This document shows positions 1 to 8,171 of a stretch of DNA of 64,000 bases, piece after piece (the stretch's first letter is position 1; every line of letters begins with the position of its first letter). The notes beneath the pieces are model-generated. The model did not search any database. It was given only the letters and a program-made list of their open reading frames with translations, and had not been told where the DNA came from. The stretch covers positions 496,001 to 560,000 of the forward strand of contig JBAZYO010000001.1 in NCBI GenBank assembly GCA_041659285.1. Reading direction: 5' to 3'. A program made the translations under genes and the position numbers. The DNA comes from Vicinamibacterales bacterium. GTDB lineage: Bacteria > Acidobacteriota > Vicinamibacteria > Vicinamibacterales > UBA2999.

Positions 1-236
1 TCGACATTCCCCACATGCGGGCCGAGGCGCTGAACATCGCCGATCCCGAGACGCCCGTAGGCGCGCGCGGCGTGGGCGAGCCGCCGGTCGGCGCCGGCTT
101 CGGCGCGGTGCTGAACGCGATTGCGGATGCCGTTGGCGTCGACGCCTTCCGCCGCGCGCCGGTGACGTCAGACGTGGTGCTGATGTCGCTCACGCACGGC
201 AAGCGGATGCACGAGCCGCTGCAGGCGCATATTTAG
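1..236 (+). CDS. Molybdopterin-binding subunit, xanthine dehydrogenase/aldehyde oxidase family (C-terminal fragment)
   Basis: The frame is open from base 3 and ends at TAG 234-236, so only the last 77 residues are visible. They carry GARGVGEPPVGAG. In molybdenum hydroxylases the Glu of the GxGEPP stretch is the active-site base beside the Mo-pterin. It is followed by the usual NAIADAVGV helix and a terminal R-x-P-V-T region. The family hydroxylates purines, aldehydes or other heterocycles with small FeS and FAD partner subunits, which are expected upstream of the window. The substrate cannot be told from this fragment. The gene converges with the next one, 20 bases away. Confidence 0.8.
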   Translation, partial: DIPHMRAEALNIADPETPVGARGVGEPPVGAGFGAVLNAIADAVGVDAFRRAPVTSDVVLMSLTHGKRMHEPLQAHI

Positions 237-256
237 GACTCGTCCTTCGCTCTCGC

Positions 257-997
257 TCAGGGCCCGGCCTTGACGTTGACCCGCGTGCGTTCGGTGAACT
301 CCGAATCCGTCGCCGTGAGCTCCAACTCGTACACGCCTGCCGCGGAGAACGTCGCCTTCGTGCGTGCGGCGCCCGGAATCGTGAACGTCACCGTGCCGGG
401 ACCCTTCAGCATCTTCCACTCGACGACCAGGCCCTTGCCTCTCGGTAGTCCCTCGTCGTGCGCGCTGCCGAACAGGTTGAGTTCTTCGTTGAGCGCGACC
501 GTCAGCACGGGCGGGTTGTTCGGCCGCGCCGTGACGCCGAGCACGCGCACCGTCGGCGGCCGGTTCAGGCAGACGCCCCGCGGGACCTTGGCGTAATCGA
601 TCTTCGACAACGCCGGCGCGCCCTCCACGAGGTTCCAGTTGGACTGGAGCATGCGCTCGCTGGTGCCGGTCGTGGTGCCGGCGTAGCCGAGCGTCCACTT
701 CATCTTGCCGTCGAACTCGGGGCCCACCACCATCACGCACTGGAAGCGCCAATGGCCCGGCTTGAAGGTGATCGGCTGCATCCGGTCGCCCGGGGTCGGC
801 GCGAATGAGTTGGCGGGGCCGGGCGGGATGGTCACGACGTCGGCGTTATGGCTGAAGTAGGCAAACGACAGGGTGAAGCTACCGTCGGGGTTCTTGAGAA
901 AGCCGTCGTAGGCCGGGTAGATCGGCTGGTTCTGTTGGGCGTGCGCCACCGTTGCCAGTGCCAGGACCGCCGCCAACACGCTTGTTCTCGCGATCAT
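257..997 (-). CDS. Secreted protein with a C-terminal PKD/Ig-like domain, function unknown
   Basis: This 246-residue protein starts with a clear signal peptide (hydrophobic residues 6-17, cut near AHA-QQ at about 20). Residues about 60-140 contain a region rich in Gly and aromatic residues with single Cys residues near 88 and 143. The last 90 residues look like a PKD or cadherin-like beta-sandwich, with RPPTVRVLGVTARP, a GPGTVTF strand and an ending of the type YELELTATDSEF. It probably acts in the periplasm or on the surface. I do not recognise a named family. It is a single gene lying between convergent and divergent neighbours, and its start sits next to a hairpin repeat at 1009-1029. Confidence 0.75.
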   Translation of the reverse strand: MIARTSVLAAVLALATVAHAQQNQPIYPAYDGFLKNPDGSFTLSFAYFSHNADVVTIPPGPANSFAPTPGDRMQPITFKPGHWRFQCVMVVGPEFDGKMKWTLGYAGTTTGTSERMLQSNWNLVEGAPALSKIDYAKVPRGVCLNRPPTVRVLGVTARPNNPPVLTVALNEELNLFGSAHDEGLPRGKGLVVEWKMLKGPGTVTFTIPGAARTKATFSAAGVYELELTATDSEFTERTRVNVKAGP

Positions 998-1008
998 CGT
1001 GATCCTCC

Positions 1009-1078
1009 GGCACCCCTGGAAGGGGTGCCCTACAGGTACCGGGCGCGTGAGTCGTAGGGCACCCCTTTATGGGGTGCC
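1009..1078. repeat. Pair of REP-like hairpins flanked by GTAG (BIME-like)
   Basis: Two hairpins face each other in the gap between divergent genes. The first (1009-1029) has arms GGCACCCCT/AGGGGTGCC and is followed by CTAC. The second (1058-1078) has arms GGCACCCC/GGGGTGCC and is preceded by GTAG. A GTAG foot on a GC-rich stem is the hallmark of REP elements mobilised by RAYT (TnpA-REP) enzymes, and the head-to-head pair resembles a BIME. Similar single units occur at 8133, 26815 and 35452. Confidence 0.65.
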
Positions 1079-1122
1079 GCGTGAGTTCCGCGGTGCTAGA
1101 GTATGCCCCACAGGGAGGCCAG

Positions 1123-2592
1123 ATGGTCACCGTTCGTCAGCTTGCCGGCGCTTCAGGGTTCGTGCTTGCCACGGCCCTGCTGTTATCCACACAGCCCGTG
1201 ACCTACGCGCAGGCACAAGCCGCCGCGCCGGGGCCCACGTTCAACAAGGACGTGCTCCCCCTCCTGCAGCGGTCGTGTCAGAGCTGCCACCGGCCGGGCA
1301 CGCACGCGCCGATGTCGCTGCTGACCTACCGCGACGCGCGGCCGTGGGCGCGCGCCATCAAGCAGAAGGTCACCAGCCGCGAGATGCCGCCCTGGCACAT
1401 CGACCGCAGCATTGGCGAGTACCTCGAGGATCCGTCGTTGAGCGACCGCGAGGTCGAGGTGATTGCCGCCTGGGTGGACAAGGGCGCGGTTGAAGGCCGC
1501 GCGTCGGATGCGCCTCCGGCAAAAGTGTTCTTGCCCGACACCGAATGGACCTACGGTCAGCCCGACCTGATTGTCCGCATGGGGAAGGGCTTCAAGATTC
1601 CGGCCGAGGGGCCCGACTTCATTCCGGAAGAGCACGTCGATCCCGGCCTCACCGAAGACCGCTACGTGAAATGGGTTCAGATCATTCCTGACGCGCACCG
1701 TGCCGTCCACCACGCGCACGTCTACGTCGATCACCCGGAAGGCGTTGATACCGACGGGCTGAACCTGGGCATGGGCTCCAACGTCGGTAACTCACTGGAT
1801 CTGATCGAGTACGGCGCCGGCAACGACGCCGACGTGTTTCCGGACGGCACGGCGAAGATCCTGAAGAAGGGCGCGCAGTTCCGGTTCGAGGCCCACTATC
1901 ACCCTTACGGCGAAGAGACCTTTGATCGCATGCGCGTGGGCATCAAGTTCTACCCCAAGGGCGTGGTGCCGTCGCGTGTCGTGACGTCGCACCGCATCCG
2001 CACTGGTGTCGGCAACGACTGGGTGCTCAACCGCGAGCGCATCGAAGACCTGTTGCTGCGCGCCGGCCACAAGCTGTCGATCGACGAGCCGTCGATGCCG
2101 ACCGGTGCGCTGATTGCCGAGAACCCGCTGCACGCCGCCGCGCTCCTCAGCATCCCGCCCAACTCGGTGGTGCAGCACGAGCGCTTCTGGCCGCTGCCGA
2201 AGCCGGCGCTGATCATCAGCTTCCAGCCGCACATGCATTTCCGCGGCTCCAAGTTGTACCTCGAAGCCATTCATCCGGACGGCCGCCGAGAGGTGCTGAC
2301 CAGCGCCACGCACTACGAGCAGAACTGGCAGATCACCTACAAGTACAAGACGCCGCATCTCTTCCCCGCCGGCACCATCCTGCACACGGTGTCGACGCAC
2401 GACAACACCGCCAACAACAAGCACAACCCCGACCCGACCGCGTGGATCGGCTGGGGCAGCCGGACGATGGACGAGATGGGACATGGGTGGACGGACGTCG
2501 CCTTCTTGACCGACGCGCAGTATCAGGAAGAGCTCGCCAAGCGGAAGGCGCAACGGAAGACCGCCACGACCGAGGCGCGCCAACAACAGTAG
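1123..2592 (+). CDS. Secreted cytochrome c / copper type II monooxygenase-like protein
   Basis: A 489-residue exported protein. The signal peptide covers residues 1-29 (YAQA cut). A haem c site CQSCH lies at residues 52-56 in a short cytochrome domain that keeps a MPPWH segment. The remainder resembles the peptidylglycine/dopamine monooxygenase fold: His-rich motifs HHAHVYVD (about 193), HYHPYGEE (about 258) and PHMHFRG (about 369) are placed like the two copper sites. The ATG at 1123 is preferred because GGGAGG at 1113-1118 precedes it and the upstream alternative (1069) begins inside a repeat hairpin. It is followed at 9 bases by a small ORF and then a PQQ dehydrogenase, so it may hand electrons or products within one periplasmic oxidation route. 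The substrate is unknown. Confidence 0.8.
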   Translation: MVTVRQLAGASGFVLATALLLSTQPVTYAQAQAAAPGPTFNKDVLPLLQRSCQSCHRPGTHAPMSLLTYRDARPWARAIKQKVTSREMPPWHIDRSIGEYLEDPSLSDREVEVIAAWVDKGAVEGRASDAPPAKVFLPDTEWTYGQPDLIVRMGKGFKIPAEGPDFIPEEHVDPGLTEDRYVKWVQIIPDAHRAVHHAHVYVDHPEGVDTDGLNLGMGSNVGNSLDLIEYGAGNDADVFPDGTAKILKKGAQFRFEAHYHPYGEETFDRMRVGIKFYPKGVVPSRVVTSHRIRTGVGNDWVLNRERIEDLLLRAGHKLSIDEPSMPTGALIAENPLHAAALLSIPPNSVVQHERFWPLPKPALIISFQPHMHFRGSKLYLEAIHPDGRREVLTSATHYEQNWQITYKYKTPHLFPAGTILHTVSTHDNTANNKHNPDPTAWIGWGSRTMDEMGHGWTDVAFLTDAQYQEELAKRKAQRKTATTEARQQQ

Positions 2593-2600
2593 GAGTTGTC

Positions 2601-2732
2601 ATGACGACGAGCAGGCTGCGTGCAAGCTTGATGGCCGTAGGTGTCGCGGCGTCGATCGCCTCAATCAGTGCCAGGCAACCGGCGGCCAAAGTGCTGAAGC
2701 TGCCACTGCGGTCGGATCCGCTGGCGAAGTGA
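2601..2732 (+). CDS. Small secreted peptide (43 aa), function unknown
   Basis: A 43-codon ORF starting at ATG 2601 with a good Shine-Dalgarno (AGGAG, 2591-2595). Residues 4-24 form a short basic plus hydrophobic signal-like segment ending in SISA, leaving a basic tail of about 18 residues (AAKVLKLPLRSDPLAK). Its TGA overlaps the ATG of the PQQ dehydrogenase in the form TGATG, so the two are probably translationally coupled. It may be a processed peptide, a coupling leader, or the remnant of a longer gene. I do not recognise it. Confidence 0.5.
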   Translation: MTTSRLRASLMAVGVAASIASISARQPAAKVLKLPLRSDPLAK

Positions 2733-4714
2733 TGCCCGCTTCCGCGCTTCGCGCTTCGGCGAGGCAGGCTCTGGCCGTCATCGGTGTGGCGCTGCTGTCG
2801 GTTGGCTTGGGCGCGCAGTATGGCACCACCGGCGGCGAGTGGCGTACATGGGGTGGCGACCTCGGTGTCACCCGATACGCGCCCCTCGATCAGATTGACG
2901 CCACCAACTTCAGCAAGCTCGAAGTGGCCTGGCGCTTCCGCACGGAGAATCTCGGGAGCCGCCCTGATTTCAACCTGCAGACCACGCCGTTGATGATTGG
3001 CGGCGTGCTCTACGCCACCGCCGGCGAGCATCGCAACGCGGTCGCGCTCAACGCCGCGACCGGCGAGATGCTGTGGCTGCATCGGCTCGAAGAAGGTCAG
3101 CGCGCGCTGCGCTCGTCGCGACGCCTGTCCGGCCGCGGCGTCGGTTACTGGACCGACGGCAAGGGCGACGAGCGCGTGTTCTACGTCACCATTGGCTACC
3201 AGTTGGTCGGCCTCGACGCGAAGACCGGTCACCCGCTCAAGGACTTTGGCATCAACGGCGTCGTCGATCTGAAGAAGGACGCGGACCAGGATCTCGATCC
3301 GATCGAGGGCGAGATCGCGTGGAACGGCGCGCCGGTGGTGGCGAAGAACGTGGTGCTGGTGGGCGCCGCCCATCGCGCCGGGTCGGTGCCGCGCAGCCGG
3401 AAGAACGCCAAGGGCTACATCCGCGCCTATGATGCGCGCACCGGCAAGCGCCTGTGGATCTTCCACACCATCCCGATCTCCGGTGAGTTCGGCAACGACA
3501 CCTGGCACGAAGGCTCCTGGGAGTACACCGGCAACACCGGCGTGTGGACCCAGATGACGGTCGATGAACAGTTGGGCATCGCCTACCTGCCGGTCGAGAT
3601 TCCCACCGGCGATTACTTTGGCGGTCATCGCCCCGGCAACAACCTGTTTGGGGAAAGCCTGCTTGCGGTCGATCTGCAGACCGGCAAACGCATCTGGCAC
3701 TACCAGCTCGTGCACCACCCGATCTGGGACTACGACATTCCGTGCGCGCCCATTCTCGTCGACATCACGGTGAACGGCCGCAAGATCGCGGCGGTTGCGC
3801 AGCCCACCAAGCAGGGCTTCGTCTACGTGTTCGATCGCAAGACCGGCGAGCCGGTGTGGCCGATCGAAGAGCGTCCGGTCGAGAAAGGCACGGTGCCGCG
3901 TGAGTGGTACTCGCCGACGCAGCCCTTCCCCACCAAGCCGCCGGCGTTCGAACGCCAGGGCTTCCTCGAAGACTACGTCGTCGATTTCACGCCCGAGATC
4001 AAGGCCGAAGCGCTATCGCTGGTTGCGAAATACAAGACCGGTCCGCTGTTCACGCCGCCGATCGTGCGTGGCGAGAACGGCAAGGAGGGATTGCTCTTCA
4101 TCCCGAACGGCGCCAACTGGCCGGGTGGCTCGTTCGACCCAGAGACCGGGATGCTGTACGTCTATTCCCACACGCTGGTCCGCGTGCTGTCGATGGTTAA
4201 CGATCCCAAGCGGTCCGACATGGCATACATCAGCGCCGGCAGCGCGTCCGAGGATGGCGGCGGCGGACTGTCGGTGAACGGGATCCCCATCGTGAAGCCA
4301 CCCTGGGGCCGCATCACCGCGATTGATCTCAACAAGGGCGAGATCGCGTGGCAGATCGCGCACGGCGAGACACCAGACGCCATCAAGAACCACCCAGCGC
4401 TCAAAGGGCTTAACATTCCGCGCACGGGGCGGCCGGGCGGCGCCGGTGGTAGCTCTGGCGGCATCGGGACGCTGGTCACCAAGACGCTGCTCATTTCCGG
4501 CGAGGGCGGCACCGTGGCCATGCCCGGCGGCCAGCGCGGCGCCATGCTGCGCGCGTACGACAAGAAGACGGGGACCGAAGTAGGCGCGGTCGCCATGCCC
4601 GGTGCGCAAACCGGCTCGCCCATGACCTACATGTTCGGCGGCAAGCAGTACATCGTCGTCGCGGCGAGCAGCTCGATCCGGCCCGGCGAGTTGATCGCCT
4701 ACAGGTTGCCCTGA
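2732..4714 (+). CDS. PQQ-dependent dehydrogenase (quinoprotein, eight-bladed propeller)
   Basis: A 660-residue periplasmic quinoprotein. A signal peptide occupies residues 1-28 (cut near GLGA-Q). The body opens with EWRTWGGDLGVTRYAPLDQI, the classic N-terminal blade of glucose/alcohol-type PQQ enzymes, and repeats W-motifs of the form A-x-(D/N)-x-x-T-G-(K/E)-x-x-W through the chain. HHPIWDYDIPCAP near residue 327 holds the Asp expected at the active site. The family oxidises sugars or alcohols with PQQ and passes electrons to quinone or cytochrome c. No PQQ biosynthesis genes are in the window. The ATG at 2732 gives a TGATG junction with the upstream small ORF; a GTG three bases earlier is the alternative. 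The specific substrate is unknown. Confidence 0.9.
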   Translation: MPASALRASARQALAVIGVALLSVGLGAQYGTTGGEWRTWGGDLGVTRYAPLDQIDATNFSKLEVAWRFRTENLGSRPDFNLQTTPLMIGGVLYATAGEHRNAVALNAATGEMLWLHRLEEGQRALRSSRRLSGRGVGYWTDGKGDERVFYVTIGYQLVGLDAKTGHPLKDFGINGVVDLKKDADQDLDPIEGEIAWNGAPVVAKNVVLVGAAHRAGSVPRSRKNAKGYIRAYDARTGKRLWIFHTIPISGEFGNDTWHEGSWEYTGNTGVWTQMTVDEQLGIAYLPVEIPTGDYFGGHRPGNNLFGESLLAVDLQTGKRIWHYQLVHHPIWDYDIPCAPILVDITVNGRKIAAVAQPTKQGFVYVFDRKTGEPVWPIEERPVEKGTVPREWYSPTQPFPTKPPAFERQGFLEDYVVDFTPEIKAEALSLVAKYKTGPLFTPPIVRGENGKEGLLFIPNGANWPGGSFDPETGMLYVYSHTLVRVLSMVNDPKRSDMAYISAGSASEDGGGGLSVNGIPIVKPPWGRITAIDLNKGEIAWQIAHGETPDAIKNHPALKGLNIPRTGRPGGAGGSSGGIGTLVTKTLLISGEGGTVAMPGGQRGAMLRAYDKKTGTEVGAVAMPGAQTGSPMTYMFGGKQYIVVAASSSIRPGELIAYRLP

Positions 4715-5526
4715 TGCGCACAGGAGTTCAAGAGTTTGAAACAGGAGTTCAGGAGATCAGAAGAAATGTATTGGCGTCTCCTATTCTCCTGATCTCCTGT
4801 CTAGTCCTTCTACTCTCCTGTGTGGCTGTGGCGGCCGCGGATCGATATGCCGGGATCGAGATCACGCCATTCGTGCACTCGTCCATCCAGTTCGAGTATG
4901 CGGGCAAGGTCATCCACGTCGATCCCTGGAGCGTCAGCGACCTGTCGAAGGCGAAGCCCGCCGATCTGATCCTGATCACGGACGACGTGGGCCATCACCT
5001 CGATGTGAAGGCCATCGCGCGCGTGCGAAAGCCGGGCGCGCCGGTGGTGATTGCGGCCAATGGCCTCAAGCAGGTGCCCGACGGCATCGTCATGAACAAC
5101 GGCGAGGCCAGGCAGTTCGGGAGCTTCCGCGTCGAGGCGGTGGGCGCCTACGACATCAAGCCCGGCGATCCGTATCACCCGAAGGGCGAGGCCAACGGCT
5201 ACCTCATCACCGTGGGCGGCAAGCGCATTTACGTGGCCGGCGTCACCGAGTGCGTGCCGGAAGTGAAGGCCGTGAAGAACGTGGACGTGGCGTTCTTCCC
5301 GCTGAACCTGCCGCTCGCCCGCATGGAACCCGCCGCGGCCATCGACTGCCTTGCCGCGATGGCGCCCAAGGTCGTGTATCCGTATCACTACGATCAGGAA
5401 TGGGTGCGCCCCGTGCCGGTGGGCGGTTCAAGGCCGGTGCCGACGACCCGAGGGCTCCAGGAACTGAAGACGGCGCTCACCAGGCTCAAGATCGATGTTC
5501 GGTTCGCGGACTGGTATCCGAGATAA
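4714..5526 (+). CDS. Exported metallo-beta-lactamase-fold protein (UlaG-like) with altered metal motif
   Basis: A 270-residue protein coupled to the PQQ dehydrogenase by a TGATG overlap. The first 20 residues derive from a low-GC repeat (ACAGGAGTTCA at 4720 and 4741; inverted CAGGAGATCAG/CTGATCTCCTG at 4750-4799), followed by a hydrophobic export segment (about residues 21-42). The remainder matches the UlaG-type branch of the beta-lactamase fold: DPYHPKGEANGYLI, a GVTECVPEV region and a final YPYHY. The usual metal motif HxHxDH is replaced by DDVGHH near residue 89, and the GDT of the later motif by GVT. It may bind metal differently or be catalytically dead. Function unknown. Confidence 0.8.
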   Translation: MRTGVQEFETGVQEIRRNVLASPILLISCLVLLLSCVAVAAADRYAGIEITPFVHSSIQFEYAGKVIHVDPWSVSDLSKAKPADLILITDDVGHHLDVKAIARVRKPGAPVVIAANGLKQVPDGIVMNNGEARQFGSFRVEAVGAYDIKPGDPYHPKGEANGYLITVGGKRIYVAGVTECVPEVKAVKNVDVAFFPLNLPLARMEPAAAIDCLAAMAPKVVYPYHYDQEWVRPVPVGGSRPVPTTRGLQELKTALTRLKIDVRFADWYPR

Positions 5527-5584
5527 AGGTGCCGAGGTGCTTGCGGGCCTGGTTCGCTTCGACCTGGGGCTTCCGTACGTGCGA

Positions 5585-5607
5585 AAGGCCCGGTATACCC
5601 GGGCCTT
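5585..5607. terminator. Hairpin between convergent MBL gene and tRNA-Pro, probable bidirectional terminator
   Basis: Perfect 9-bp stem AAGGCCCGG (5585-5593) / CCGGGCCTT (5599-5607) with a 5-base loop. It lies 11 bases past the tRNA 3' end on the minus strand and 58 bases past the MBL stop on the plus strand. The T-run is short (three T on the minus strand), so termination strength is uncertain. Confidence 0.5.
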
Positions 5608-5618
5608 CCTGGAAGAAT

Positions 5619-5695
<77 letters not shown>

Positions 5696-5776
5696 ACTTG
5701 AGACAGCATACTCCATTGCCCGCCAAAAGGCACCAAAACTAAGTTGCCGCCCTTCTGGCACGGCCAACGGTAGCGG

Positions 5777-6898
5777 CTAACGCTCGAACTCGATCATCCG
5801 CTCCGACTTGCCCGTCATGAAGAAGCGGGCGCGCTTGCCGGCCAGGCGGTCCGTGCCGGAGCCGGCTTCGGTGCCGATTGCCTGCGGGTACCATTGCCCG
5901 CCGTTCAGGATCTTCGCTGGCGCCGACCACGCCCGCGGGTCCGCTGCCGTCGGCGAGAACGACACGTAGATCCCGTCCTGGCCGAACTGATCGTCTTTCG
6001 CGCGGTTCAACAGCATTACGTACTGCTCGAGATACGTATTCCAGTGGACCGACGCGCCCCAGAACACGTCGTTGGCGGACGACCGGTCGTGGAACGGCCG
6101 GCTGGCCTTCACCAGCGGAGTGCCGGCCGGGTAGGTGAACGGCGCGAACTCGTCCGGCCGCGCGGCAGGGAGCCATGCGCCGTCGTTCCAGATGGTCAAC
6201 TTCCCCACCGGCGCGTCACGATCCGCCCACGCCATCCTCGCCACCGCGACACCTTGCCCGGCAGCGTCGCGTGAGTACTGGCTGAAGTAGAGATAAAGAT
6301 CCTGGCCGTTGGCGTCGAGCACCGCCGTGACGTCGCCGACGCCGCCAAGCACGAACCGGTTCGCGGAATCGCACGCTTCGCTCCCCGGCGGCGCATCGAG
6401 CACAATGCCGAGGTCTTCCCAGGTGCCGCCCTGGTCGGTGGACTTCATGGCGCCAATGCGCGGCAACTGCCGCTCCGGCCGTCCGCAGAGATCCGCGGGA
6501 CGCTCGTGGTGGTAGAACCCATACCACGTGCCGATGTCGTCAGGGACGATCGCCTCCATCCAAACGCCATCGCCAGGATGCGAACTGAACGCGACGGGAT
6601 CGCCGCGGTGAAGGGTTTCGAGGCTGGTGCCCGCGGACCGCACCGGCACGCCGCCCCAGGACGTAATCACGAACAACCGGTTGACGCCGTCCACCAGCGA
6701 CCACACCATCGGGTTGCTGGAGTCGATTTCGCCAGGCAGGTCGAACTTCGAGGCCGACACCAGCCGCGCCGTCGGCGTGCGCGTTGATTGGGCCTGGAGT
6801 GGCGACCACAGGAGCAAGGCCGCGCCAAGCACGGCGGCCGCGCCGTGGCACCATCCCGGCCAGCGGTTCCCTCCCGACCAGCGGTTCCCTCCCGACAA
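5777..6898 (-). CDS. Secreted propeller-type (glycosidase/sialidase-like) protein, function unknown
   Basis: A 373-residue exported protein. After an odd N-terminus, SGGNRW repeated twice and encoded by an 18-base tandem repeat, comes a hydrophobic segment (residues 18-36) ending LQAQS. The mature part has the look of a five-bladed beta-propeller as in GH43/GH32-type or sialidase-like proteins: NPMVWSLVDGVNRLFVITSW, a W-Y-G-F-Y-H-H segment, DQGGTWEDLG (an Asp-box-like S/T-x-D-x-G-x-T-W motif), VFWGASVHWN and QDGIYVSFS. No catalytic triad can be assigned with confidence. The stop is followed by the tRNA gene. It lies downstream of surE on the same strand, with 15 bases between. Confidence 0.7.
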   Translation of the reverse strand: MSGGNRWSGGNRWPGWCHGAAAVLGAALLLWSPLQAQSTRTPTARLVSASKFDLPGEIDSSNPMVWSLVDGVNRLFVITSWGGVPVRSAGTSLETLHRGDPVAFSSHPGDGVWMEAIVPDDIGTWYGFYHHERPADLCGRPERQLPRIGAMKSTDQGGTWEDLGIVLDAPPGSEACDSANRFVLGGVGDVTAVLDANGQDLYLYFSQYSRDAAGQGVAVARMAWADRDAPVGKLTIWNDGAWLPAARPDEFAPFTYPAGTPLVKASRPFHDRSSANDVFWGASVHWNTYLEQYVMLLNRAKDDQFGQDGIYVSFSPTAADPRAWSAPAKILNGGQWYPQAIGTEAGSGTDRLAGKRARFFMTGKSERMIEFER

Positions 6899-6914
6899 GC
6901 AGTGCCCTCCCGTC
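6861..6914. repeat. 18-base tandem repeat at the N-terminus of the propeller gene
   Basis: CAGCGGTTCCCTCCCGAC occurs exactly at 6861-6878 and 6879-6896, with a degenerate third copy at 6897-6914 that reaches the surE stop codon. The period is 18 bases, so gain or loss adds or removes six residues without a frameshift. Confidence 0.8.
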
Positions 6915-7651
6915 TATTTCAGCCCACTGACCAGCTTCTCGAGCATCTCGTAGGCGGTCATGTCGGGCTGCAGCGGCGTGACCGAGGCGTAACCATCCAT
7001 CACGGCTTCGTAGTCCGACCGGCCGCTGTCGGGATGGTACTCGTCGAGGGCTTCTTCGATCCAGTAGTACGGGTTGCCGCGCGGATCGGTGCGCGAGTCG
7101 ATCTGCGTCACGTGATTGCGCTTCGCCTGTGTCGTCACGCGCAGGCCCTTGGGCGTGCCCGTGGGCACGTTGATGTTCAGGAAGGTCCGCGACGGAATGC
7201 CGTGGGCCAGCACGTACTTCGCGACCGTGGCCGCGGCCGCCGCCGACGGGCCAAAGTCGTAGGTGGGTGTGCGCCGGAGCGACACCGCAATGCCGGGCGC
7301 GCCGAGCAGGGCCGCCTCGAGCGCGCCGGAGACGGTGCCCGAATAGGTGATGTCGTCGCCGAGGTTCCAGCCCTTGTTGATGCCTGACACCACCAAGTCC
7401 GGCAACCGCTTGAGGATGATCTCGCAGCCGATGTTGACGCAGTCGGTCGGCGTGCCGTCCACGGCAAACACGCCGTCGCGGACGGTCTCGATGCGGAGCG
7501 GCCGCCGCAGCGTCAGCGCGTGGCCGATGGCGCTCGCCTCCTGCAGGGGCCCGACCACCACGACGTCCCCCAGGGGCTTCATCGCCTCGGCGAGGGCGTG
7601 AATGCCCTCCGACTGCACTCCGTCGTCATTGGTAACCAGAATCAAGGGCAT
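6914..7651 (-). CDS. surE: 5'/3'-nucleotidase SurE
   Basis: A 245-residue metal-dependent phosphatase acting on nucleoside monophosphates in the cytoplasm, linked in bacteria to stress survival. The N-terminus MPLILVTNDDG carries the paired Asp residues that bind the divalent metal. APLQEASAIGHALT-type and VSGINKGWNLGDDITYSGTVSGA motifs, including the conserved Ser/Asn metal ligands, are all present. I choose ATG 7651 because family members begin directly at this strand. An ATG five codons earlier would add MIGGS. The gene is divergent from nfeD, whose -10 box lies 36 bases away. Confidence 0.95.
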   Translation of the reverse strand: MPLILVTNDDGVQSEGIHALAEAMKPLGDVVVVGPLQEASAIGHALTLRRPLRIETVRDGVFAVDGTPTDCVNIGCEIILKRLPDLVVSGINKGWNLGDDITYSGTVSGALEAALLGAPGIAVSLRRTPTYDFGPSAAAAATVAKYVLAHGIPSRTFLNINVPTGTPKGLRVTTQAKRNHVTQIDSRTDPRGNPYYWIEEALDEYHPDSGRSDYEAVMDGYASVTPLQPDMTAYEMLEKLVSGLK

Positions 7652-7686
7652 GGAACCACCGATCATACCAGTCCGTCGAACCTAGA

Positions 7687-7692
7687 TATAAT
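7687..7692 (+). promoter_or_regulatory. -10 box (TATAAT) for a probably leaderless nfeD transcript
   Basis: A perfect TATAAT ends 7 bases before the nfeD ATG. RNA would start at or next to the ATG, and no Shine-Dalgarno is present. I see no good -35 element. Confidence 0.55.
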
Positions 7693-7699
7693 CGCGCAC

Positions 7700-8128
7700 A
7701 TGGAATGGTGGCTGTGGCTCGCCGGCGGTCTTGCGTTGGTGGTGGCCGAGCTGGTCACTCCCAGCGGCTTCTTCATCATCTTCTTCGGCATTGGCGCCCT
7801 CGCCGTGGGCGTGCTGGCCGCGCTCGGCGCCGTCCAATCCATCTGGATGCAGGGCCTGCTGTTCAGCGTCCTGTCCGTCATTTCGCTGCTGATCTTCCGC
7901 GGCCGGCTGAAGACGACGTTCCAGGCCCCTCCGCCGCCCTCGATTGACTCGTTCGTCGGCGTGCTCGCGGTGGTCCAGGAGTACCTGGCGCCCGGCGCGG
8001 TCGGACGGGTCGAGGTGCGTGGCGCGTCGTGGAGCGCCCGCAACACCAGCGAGGCGACGCTCGTTCCCGGTCAACGCGCCAAGGTGGCTGGCATCGACGG
8101 CCTGTTGCTCACGGTAGTTCCCGAATAA
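7700..8128 (+). CDS. NfeD family membrane protein
   Basis: A 142-residue NfeD-short protein: three to four hydrophobic helices within residues 1-75 (GGLALVVAELVTPSGFFIIFFGIGALAVG is split over the first two), then a small OB-fold domain (about residues 85-142) with FVGVLAVVQEYLAPGAVGRVEV and ending TVVPE. NfeD proteins partner SPFH/stomatin-like proteins in membrane microdomains. Here the SPFH gene follows directly downstream, as is typical. The ATG at 7700 is favoured over longer in-frame starts that overlap surE, because the hydrophobic helix begins here and a -10 box precedes it. Confidence 0.9.
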   Translation: MEWWLWLAGGLALVVAELVTPSGFFIIFFGIGALAVGVLAALGAVQSIWMQGLLFSVLSVISLLIFRGRLKTTFQAPPPPSIDSFVGVLAVVQEYLAPGAVGRVEVRGASWSARNTSEATLVPGQRAKVAGIDGLLLTVVPE

Positions 8129-8132
8129 TTCC

Positions 8133-8157
8133 GGCCGCCCATGAAGGGCGGCCCTAC
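8133..8157. repeat. REP-like hairpin with GTAG foot
   Basis: Arms GGCCGCCC (8133-8140) and GGGCGGCC (8146-8153) around ATGAA, followed by CTAC (GTAG on the other strand). It sits between nfeD and its SPFH partner. The hairpin could attenuate expression or stabilise the nfeD part of the transcript. Confidence 0.6.
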
Positions 8158-8171
8158 ATGGAGTGCCCGAA

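Noticed and set aside
1069..1122. Upstream ATG (1069) as start of the cytochrome/monooxygenase gene
   Set aside because: It lies inside the second REP-like hairpin and lacks a ribosome site; ATG 1123 has GGGAGG and begins the signal peptide.
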